From NCBI GenBank assembly GCA_003427395.1, contig BFEA01000627.1:659304-723303 (forward strand): 64,000 nt of DNA, in the 5' to 3' direction. The notes under the pieces are model-generated. The model saw only the letters and a program-made list of their open reading frames with translations, did not search any database and was not told the DNA's origin. A program made the translations under genes and the position numbers. The DNA comes from Chara braunii (lineage: Eukaryota; Streptophyta; Charophyceae; Charales; Characeae). Positions 58,562 through 64,000 of the stretch are shown one piece after another; position 1 is the first letter of the stretch, and each line of letters starts with the position of its first letter.

Positions 58562-61500
58562 CAGGGAGACAGAGAGACAGAGAGAATGAGGGGGGTACCA
58601 AGAGGAAGAGACAGAAACAGACACACAGACAGGCAGTCTGCACAACAGAGAGACAGACAGACAGTCTGCACAACGAGAAGTGCATTCTAGCTAGAGAATC
58701 CCCACGAAAAGATTTGAATTGTAAGTACCTGTTCTTGACATAGATAGTGGGCACTCTGCTGCCCATACTTGAAAGGTAAAATCTGAACTGAGAATTGTCA
58801 GTGCAAAAAAAGCAAAACACAGTTTCAAGGCCATGGACCGGGCTGACGAGGTAACCAGACATAGATAGACAAGCTGCGTGGAGAGACTCCTATCAAGCCC
58901 AAAGAATCCACTCCCAATCTACAGACAATCTGAACCCGACAGCAGTAGCAGCTCTGCACATCCTGAAAAGTGCACAAGCTCAACTAACCTGGATGCAAAA
59001 CATGGCTGGAACTGGAAAGACCAGTCACAAGACTGCATAACATTCATTACCTGAGTGGAGAAACTGAGCTCCACACCAAACACAGGACTGCATGGTTAAA
59101 GCAGCACAAATTGCCACAAAACAAAAAGGACCCCTAAGCTATATCCAGTCTAAGGTCTGAGGAGCAGCAACACTCCTTGCATAGCAGACATCTCCAGTGC
59201 CCTAAAGTGTGCTTATCCTAGATCTACACAGCAGTAAAAGCGCTGCACTAGCTCACTAAGAAACCAGACAGCAAAAGGAGTGAAAATTTGAAAAACATAC
59301 AACATTAGACTCGTCCCAGATCATAGATGGAAGGACAGAAAACCAAGAAAAGCAGAACAACCCAAAACGTCCCTAGGTACAGAAAGCCATCAACAAACAG
59401 TGCAAGTCAACAAGCGAGTGAGCGAATGAGTGCGCGAGCGAGTAAGAATAGAGATGACCACAATGAACGGAACTGTGGAAATCCAGCATTTCTGTCGATC
59501 ATCCTCCCCCCCTCTTTGCAACCTCGTTCATCGAATCCACTCAAAACCGAAGGACTCGTTCATTGGATCTGCTCAAGCCCAAAGACCAGACTCCACACAA
59601 GCAATAATTTGAGGGAACACCAGGGACACGGATGAGAGAACAAATGCAGAGAGAAAATCGATTGCAAATATCCCGATTGTCTGCTTCTGGAAATACATAC
59701 CATAATAACAAACATATCTGTTACTTACTGGATAAGTAACCGACACATCCATCATGTCACCAGCTCATTCACATCATCCTTCACAATCATCATCACATAA
59801 TTAGTGCACCCACATCATCATCATCATCATCATCATCGTCATCATCGTCATCACCATCATCATCATCATGATGCTGCCGAAATGTCAGCCACGTCCCTTC
59901 AAAATCATTACCACCAGTCATGATGATTGTATGCAACAGATTCTCATCATGCTGAACTTGCATGTGATCCTAAAAGAATCTCCCTTTTGACGAAAGGGAG
60001 ACATTCCTAAACAGGCGCGGAAAGGAATATCACATACCGAACCACTAGAGAACCGAAACAGGTTGGCAGGATACACAAAACACACAAACGACAGAAGCCC
60101 TGACCTGCAACTGTCTGTTGCCGAGGTCCAAACCCTGGCAAAACCCATGAAAAAAACCCACAATGTTTCTTTCTCGCCCACGCATGTCAAGATAGTCTCT
60201 TCGTGGCTACCGCTTAAAGGCTCAGCCTTGGAAGTTCTATTTATAGCCTACCCAGTCCTACCGCATCCAAGGGTTGTGTCATGCAGCTCTGCAGGCAAGT
60301 ACGGCAGAAAAGAAACCTGAATGCTACCGATTGACCGCCCCCAAGTGGAACTCGCAGCTTCGACGAATGGTTTGCTGCTGGATATAAACTAAAAGTTGAA
60401 GAGTCGAGGATTAACTGCAAACAATCGTGTATGTCATCCAGTTATTCAAAGGCCAACCCTCCTCCCTCTCAACCAGGACCATCGCCGCTGGTGCGCCTGC
60501 CCCCCTCCGGTTGCCAATGGGTTCAGAACTTCAGACCTCACACGATACTAAACGAGACTGCAAGCTCCACTGGTGCTATGTTCATATGCTTGGACGGCAC
60601 GACTGTGGCCTTGAAAGCAAACAGGTTCGTCCTTTCAGATTATGAGCGTAACACACAGCTGGGGTCTAGCCCTTAGCATTCTGTTTCGATAACCTAAGAA
60701 CCAAACCAGATGGATGTTCACTGAGAGCGCGTTGCCTCGTCCGCATCCCTTTGCTTGTCGCCACACATACACACCTTTTCAAGACATCTTCACCAAGTGT
60801 GCTTTGACCATTCCTACCCCTTGCTTGTTGCCTCACATGCACACCTTTTGAAGACATCTTTTATGCCTGAAAGACATCTTCCCATGCGTCGAGAACAGAG
60901 GAAAAGGGTACCCGCCCCTTTTAACCCTACCCAACCCCTTGCTTGTTGCCTCACATACACACCTTTTGAAGACATCTTTTACACCTGAAAGACATCTTCC
61001 CATGAGTCAAGAACAGAGGAAAAGGGTACTCGCCCCTTTTGACCCTACCCAACCCCTACAACCATAGTTTTATATCCCTATGCGATCGGCATCTTGACGG
61101 ATATATAACTGCGCAGCGATAGCCCGTGAGACTCCGAAGCGTATATCAGACTATATCTGCTTGCAGCAAAGGCCGCCTGAGGAAAAGGGTACAAAACCCT
61201 TGGTGCACTGCGTGCTGCGACCAGCAAATGCATGACGGATTTACCTACAACTGTGCGAAGATGTCCCTCTGAAAATCTGGCAGATATAGCATAAGGCAGC
61301 GAAGGCCGCCTGATGAAAAGGGTACACAACCCTTGGCACGCTGCGTGCTGCGATCAGCAAATACACAACGGACTCACATACAAATCGTGCAAAGACATCC
61401 CTGCGAAAGGCGAGTATGTCCAGATATAGCATAAGGCCGTAGCTGCTCGCGATCAGCAGCAGGATAAGTCTAAAAAAGCCCTGCGGATATCTGGCAAGTA

Positions 61501-63630
61501 CGAAAATGTACGCATAGGTAAAGAAGGTCACAGCTGGCAATCGGAAGCAGAGACAAGTTGGGGCATGGCCTCCAGAGGTCTGATAAATGCATGTGTCAGC
61601 ACCGGTGTACTACTCGCCAAATGTGTGTGAAATAGCAAGTCCATATTCAGCTAGAGCCTAGAAGGTGGAAAAATGCACTCACCATTCTGTTTTCATCCTT
61701 TTGAAGTCCTTCAACGTTTCTCACATTCGGCGATTGGTAGAGTGAGAGGATGTACGTCGATTTGTCAGCAAGGTTGGTTATATTCGGCCATCTGCAGCAG
61801 GGGAACTGCCTGGTGACAATGCCCACTACAGGAGGAGGAGGAGGAGGTGGTCATCTCTCTGACATGAGTAGTCCTCCTCTTATGTTTTTGCTGTCCTGAG
61901 GTCACACCGTTCTTGCATCGACCCCTTTCCACACATGGGCACAACAAATACCCAAGTGATCAAAAAGAGAAGCAGGACCTATAAAAACAGAAAAACAGCA
62001 GGTCCTCGTCAGACCTTAATGTTCGGGCTTTTCTTTCTAGTTTGCCTGAAAACGCTTTTTTAGAAGTGATTAAATGTTCAGAAAGGCGGACAACTCCATG
62101 ACAAACACCAGTTCTACCAAATCTGACTTATTTCATGATAAATTCAGCCTTTGTCATTTGACAGAATTGTTGGAAAAGACCTCCTACAGCAAAAAATCCC
62201 ACTCCCTTCACATTAGCAGGCAGACAAAGGTCATTTGCCAGCGCCCAAGCCCACAAGGCCAGACAATCTGTCCAACTAGTTTTTTTCTTTTGCTCCAAAA
62301 TACTGCGCCTTTCAACAGAGAAAGAAGAGAAACAAAAAATAATAAAATAATCCGAATTCCTGCAATGCTCGAGGCAGTCGATTCGTTCAGCAGTATCGGC
62401 ATAAGTCGAATCCTCACCTCGGTGCCTTTGCTGTTGCCCACGTTATTGTTGGGACTGTTCCTGGGAGCACCTGTGGCTTTGTGTGGGAGGCCACCACCTC
62501 CCCCTCCATCCATCCTTGGCTTCTTGTGACTGATGCCATCGCGTCCGCCATCATTCAAACTCTCTCCTGCCATCGCCTTACCTACCTTCCCTACTCCACC
62601 CCCTCCCACCTCTATGAGTCTGCTGCTCATCATGCTGCCTTTCGACTTCATCCCCTTCTGATCAGAGAAGTCTCTGTCATCATCCGATTCTGTCTCTTCG
62701 TCGTCCATTTCCTCCACATTCTTACCCTTAAGCACTCTATTGTAGTTATAAGCCGATTCACTTGCACCCCCACCCCTCCCGTCTTCACCCCTTGGGTCCG
62801 TCATACTCCCAAACTTCAAAGAACCTCCTCCTCTCCGTTCCGTTTTGTCAGAATCTCCAGCATTTCCAGTCGGCGTCCGTCGACCGGTCACGTCATAACC
62901 TCCGCCAGATGCTGCCGAGGCTCTGAGTTCATCAGGCCCTGATCTGCCTGTGGCGCTTCCATCGGCTCTGACAGGGAAGAGCCCCCCAAAAGCCCCTCCA
63001 CTCCCTTTGACCCTTGCCGTCAAACTGTCTACTCCTCCGATGCGCCCTGGAATCTGCAAATCCTCAGGGGCCACCATACCCTCTCCTCCCCCCTCCCTCC
63101 ATCCCCTTTGCTGCGTGAGAACTCCTCCACTTGTGGCTACGCCGCAATCATTGTCCGTACGGACCCTAATAACCTCCCTTTCTCCCACCATACCTACTCT
63201 GGCATCCTTTGTGCGGTTAGGAGTCCCACTGGCAATGCCATCTCTGCGATAGACCTCCAAATTCATTTCCTCCCTCCGATTCTGGAAACCTACATCCCCC
63301 TTCAGATGTAGCTCGTCCCCACGGCCTAAGGGCTTCCTTCCTGGTCCTCCCATCACCTTCGGCCTGAAGGTCTTATGATCTGCCTCTCCGAACCGTGCCT
63401 CGTCCTTCAGCCGCTTCTTCCTCGCAGCAAACCCTTCCTCCTCTTCAAAATCACCTGAGCCCATGCATCCTTCCTTTTTACCATGGATCATATTCTTCGC
63501 CTTTTTCTTCACCACTCTTTCCTTTGCAATTACCTTCGGTACCCTCTTTTCTTCCTTCCCTTTACTCGCAGGCCGCTTTCGGTCCATCATCTTTTGCAAG
63601 GGTGCTCCAGGAAGTGAGGACGAATCATTC
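40231..63630 (-). CDS. UBN: Ubinuclein (HIRA histone chaperone complex subunit), 5'-partial, eight exons
   Basis: Ubinuclein (yeast Hpc2 relative) works in the nucleus with HIRA and CABIN1 in replication-independent deposition of histone H3.3. The gene was assembled by reading conserved middle-domain segments on the minus strand and checking splice sites. Exons: 63630-62418, 57251-57140, 52208-52069, 49481-49398, 47667-47548, 44443-44291, 43171-43124, 41229-40231. All introns start GT and end AG, and phases agree at every junction, giving about 955 codons. The joined middle domain runs LERAIRDLEKGVAE, KEKLAKVARLA, GKISSEVIDKLMAILGH, RNLKEMVALGLS, WDRDTEEKLWQFVDLYLR, RLRKLYKE, LSAMWPTGWMDNKGIKEAI, as in plant ubinucleins. 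The N-terminal HRD, which binds H3.3/H4 in relatives, is missing; the first exon here starts with a split codon, so it should lie past 64000. An extra small exon in the long first intron cannot be excluded. Confidence 0.88.
41230..43123 (-). other. UBN intron G-H
   Basis: 1.9 kb, pyrimidine-rich on the plus strand near 41750-42010, with a short direct repeat (TGGCT-G-A-GG-TGCTTCCCGCCAGTCC type near 42470 and 42657). It holds MITE copy 3. Confidence 0.7.
42715..42826. mobile_element. Foldback MITE (family A), copy 3, in a UBN intron
   Basis: 112 bp, from CTACCGTCTTCCAGCCGATT to GGGCGAAGACAGTAG, with TAGTCATTATTGC / GCGATAATGATCG inside. Arms are diverged but clearly complementary. Confidence 0.8.
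43124..43171 (-). CDS. UBN: UBN exon G (16-codon micro-exon)
   Basis: Acceptor GGCTTGTGCAG before 43171 and donor GAG|GTCAGT after 43124. It encodes DMDEHKGSRLRKLYKE, matching the G-DED-GPQ-RKLY-E stretch between the helix of exon F and the WP-GWMDN of exon H. It lies just left of the GA tract and the N gap at 43320. Confidence 0.85.
43172..44290 (-). other. UBN intron F-G with GA tract and 125-base gap
   Basis: A GA microsatellite (43235-43319) runs into N at 43320-43444, so true length is unknown. Nothing else recognised. Confidence 0.75.
44291..44443 (-). CDS. UBN: UBN exon F (WD...LYLR helix)
   Basis: Acceptor GACTGTAG before 44443 and donor AGA|GTGAGT after 44291. Fifty-one codons: a Pro/Gly-rich start (VQGEPLPSLQDAFEPEG) and FKWDRDTEEKLWQFVDLYLR, which aligns with the WDH-LEDKICDLYDLYVE helix of plant ubinucleins. 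Confidence 0.85.
45185..45256. repeat. 36-bp tandem duplication
   Basis: Two identical units starting GCTGCTAACAAAAGAACCTT at 45185 and 45221. Confidence 0.95.
45550..45647. repeat. Inverted repeat, 31-bp arms, 36-base loop
   Basis: 45550-45580 and 45617-45647 are reverse complements at 30 of 31 positions, and the one mismatch can form G-U in the plus-strand RNA. The size resembles a small-RNA precursor or a very short foldback element. Confidence 0.8.
47548..47667 (-). CDS. UBN: UBN exon E (RNLKEMV segment)
   Basis: Acceptor CTTTTCAATGCAG before 47667 and donor CAG|GTGGGT after 47548. Forty codons start RNLKEMVALGLSRQQAKEGQ and end TVALRVAQLQ, phase 0 on both sides, a typical ubinuclein helical region. 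Confidence 0.92.
47668..49397 (-). other. UBN intron D-E with MITE and GGTCCAT-rich repeats
   Basis: Contains MITE copy 4 (48090-48200) and, on either side, diverged units rich in GGTCCAT and ATGGACC (48055-48090, 48210-48290, 48440-48500, 48605-48640). Confidence 0.65.
48090..48200. mobile_element. Foldback MITE (family A), copy 4, in a UBN intron
   Basis: The best preserved copy: 111 bp from CTACCGTCTTCACCCGAATA to GGGTGAAGACGGTAG. The arms pair over about 43 bp with only a few mismatches, leaving a loop of about 25 bases. Confidence 0.88.
49398..49481 (-). CDS. UBN: UBN exon D (GKIS...ILGH segment)
   Basis: A pyrimidine-rich tract and AG precede 49481; donor AAG|GTTTGG follows 49398. Twenty-eight codons start AKQGKISSEVIDKLMAILGH and end QLPSLK. 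Joined to exon C this gives ARLA-AKQGKIS, as in relatives. An acceptor nine bases downstream is an alternative. Confidence 0.88.
49569..49686 (+). repeat. GA microsatellite with one N
   Basis: A short GC run is followed by (GA)n; the N at 49656 probably marks an unresolved repeat length. Confidence 0.95.
50677..50722 (+). repeat. Poly(C) tract
   Basis: 46 consecutive C; the length may not be reliable. Confidence 0.9.
52069..52208 (-). CDS. UBN: UBN exon C (KLAKVARLA segment)
   Basis: Acceptor GGACTCAG before 52208 (phase 1, completing ATG) and the very good donor GCA|GTAAGT after 52069. It encodes CPPDADQAQEQ, a short poly-Gln run and VKKRLPPGVKEKLAKVARLA, one of the best conserved stretches of the family. 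Confidence 0.92.
52591..52677 (+). repeat. CT / CA microsatellite
   Basis: A short CT run followed by (CA)n. Confidence 0.95.
53373..53508 (+). repeat. Poly(T)/poly(G) homopolymer block, doubtful sequence
   Basis: The order is 16 T, 47 G, 6 T, 5 G, 15 T, 47 G. Two G runs of identical length separated by T runs look more like a sequencing or assembly artefact than genuine DNA, although a G-quadruplex-forming tract is possible. Confidence 0.8.
56345..56559 (+). repeat. GA microsatellite interrupted by a 130-base gap
   Basis: GA repeats border N at 56371-56500 on both sides; a G run precedes the gap. Confidence 0.95.
57140..57251 (-). CDS. UBN: UBN exon B (start of the conserved middle domain)
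   Basis: Acceptor CTCTGATTTCGCAG before 57251 and donor A|GTGAGT after 57140. The exon encodes KGSSGDDLVLSP, then TMLERAIRDLEKGVAE, which matches the LEKAI-DLEK-VAE segment of plant ubinucleins. It ends in phase 1. Confidence 0.85.
58463..58556 (+). repeat. CA / GA microsatellite
   Basis: (CA)n at 58463-58485 followed by (GA)n at 58498-58556, then GACA-rich sequence. Confidence 0.95.
59813..59870 (+). repeat. CAT trinucleotide tract
   Basis: (CAT/CGT)n, imperfect. Confidence 0.9.
60747..61055. repeat. 118-bp tandem repeat, two full units and one short unit
   Basis: CCTTGCTTGTTGCCTCACAT begins near 60819 and 60937 (offset 118), each followed by ACACCTTTTGAAGACATCTTTTA and CTTCCCATG-GTC-AGAACAGAGGAAAAGGGTAC. 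A shorter diverged unit starts at about 60747. Confidence 0.9.
61155..61440. repeat. 133-bp tandem repeat, two units
   Basis: GGCCGCCTGA-GAAAAGGGTACA-AACCCTTGG starts at 61171 and 61304 (offset 133); the units share GCGTGCTGCGA-CAGCAAAT and CAGATATAGCATAAGGC. GAAAAGGGTAC also links this array to the one just before it. Confidence 0.85.
62418..63630 (-). CDS. UBN: UBN exon A (basic, low-complexity linker after the HRD)
   Basis: The acceptor is TCTGTCTGCAG before 63630, the first G completes a codon from an exon outside the window, and the donor GAG|GTGAGG follows 62418. The 404 codons start NDSSSLPGAPLQKMMDRKRP, are Lys/Arg-rich (KKKAKN, RKKRLKDEA), then Gly/Ser-rich with an acidic patch EEMDDEETESDDD. 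Reading on past the donor gives a hydrophobic tail that does not fit the family, which supports splicing here. Confidence 0.75.
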
Positions 63631-64000
63631 CTGCAGACAGAACATTAAAACCGACTGCATGCCTAAGTTCCACTACATGTGTAAGCCCAATTACGCATGT
63701 CCGCCCCATTACCCATGCAAGTCCCGTCACACTCGTAGGCCCCAGTACACACTGTTTTAGGACCCTGTTCTCAAAAGCCCACCACGAAAAGGGTTCTGTG
63801 TGCCTGAATCTTACAAGTAATGCAAGCCTGATATATAGTGTGAGCCAGACATTACGCACAATCGAAATCTGAAAACCGATGTCCTTTCTGAGATTTTCAG
63901 GGCTCTTCAAACGTTTTTTTCCCTCTTCTTTTCTTCTCCATTACTAGGACATGGATTCATACTGTAGGCACCTAGGCATTGGGCGACCTGCCAACCAATC
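63631..64000 (-). other. 5' intron of UBN, to window edge
   Basis: The acceptor at 63632-63631 shows transcription enters from the right. No HRD-like sequence is seen in these 370 bases, so the upstream exon lies outside. Confidence 0.6.

Larger units (their letters stand above)
57252..62417 (-). other. UBN intron A-B
   Basis: 5.2 kb, the longest intron seen. It holds CA/GA tracts (58463-58556), a CCCA tract (57966-57988), a CAT tract (59813-59870) and two tandem arrays (60747-61055 and 61155-61440). A small missed exon cannot be ruled out. Confidence 0.6.

Noticed and set aside
62208-62417. Hydrophobic C-terminal extension of the 463-codon frame
   Set aside because: A strong splice donor (GAG|GTGAGG) comes first, and the tail does not fit ubinuclein; it is intron.

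Overview
The window is nuclear DNA of a eukaryote with a large, repeat-rich genome. Two host genes are convincing and both lie on the minus strand: a plant-type NADPH-cytochrome P450 reductase, open as one exon, and a ubinuclein-type subunit of the HIRA histone chaperone complex, split into at least eight exons over about 23 kb. Large introns packed with microsatellites, Ty3/gypsy and non-LTR elements and sequencing gaps, together with a reductase ending in the usual terminal Trp, suggest a green-lineage organism, perhaps a charophyte alga such as Chara. That assignment is inference; no marker in the window proves it.

Layout. 1-1450: decayed Ty3/gypsy pol (RNase H, a PHD-like finger, integrase) cut by the window edge. 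1.5-16.8 kb: intergenic, with tRNA-derived SINE-like units, two foldback MITEs, a 75-bp repeat family, polypurine and dinucleotide arrays, and an assembly artefact (a Nextera mate-pair junction adapter between two copies of the same 92 bp). 16.84-19.49 kb: reductase gene, with a 39-bp minisatellite just upstream. 20-23.3 kb: a gap, the 3' part of one LINE and a short poly(A) element. 25.4-33.5 kb: a nearly complete but dead LINE with about ten 70-bp 5' monomers, ORF1 with a zinc knuckle, and endonuclease, reverse transcriptase and zinc-finger remnants. 33.5-40.2 kb: intergenic tandem duplications, a second copy of that LINE's 3' end and a SINE. 40.23-63.63 kb: the ubinuclein gene, whose 5' exons, including the expected H3.3-binding HRD, lie beyond the right edge.

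The ubinuclein model was built by reading the minus strand for the conserved middle domain and checking splice sites. Eight exons join with consistent phase and give the expected order: the LERAI segment, KLAKVARLA, GKIS...ILGH, RNLKEMV, the WDRDTEEKLW helix, RLRKLY and WPTGWMDN. Its introns hold two of the four MITE copies, a long hairpin, tandem arrays and two N gaps.

The two genes are not obviously linked in function. The reductase donates electrons to ER P450s; ubinuclein acts in replication-independent H3.3 deposition. The rest is transposon-derived or simple sequence. Many apparent open frames are translations of GA/CT, GT/CA, poly(A) or N tracts and are left out.
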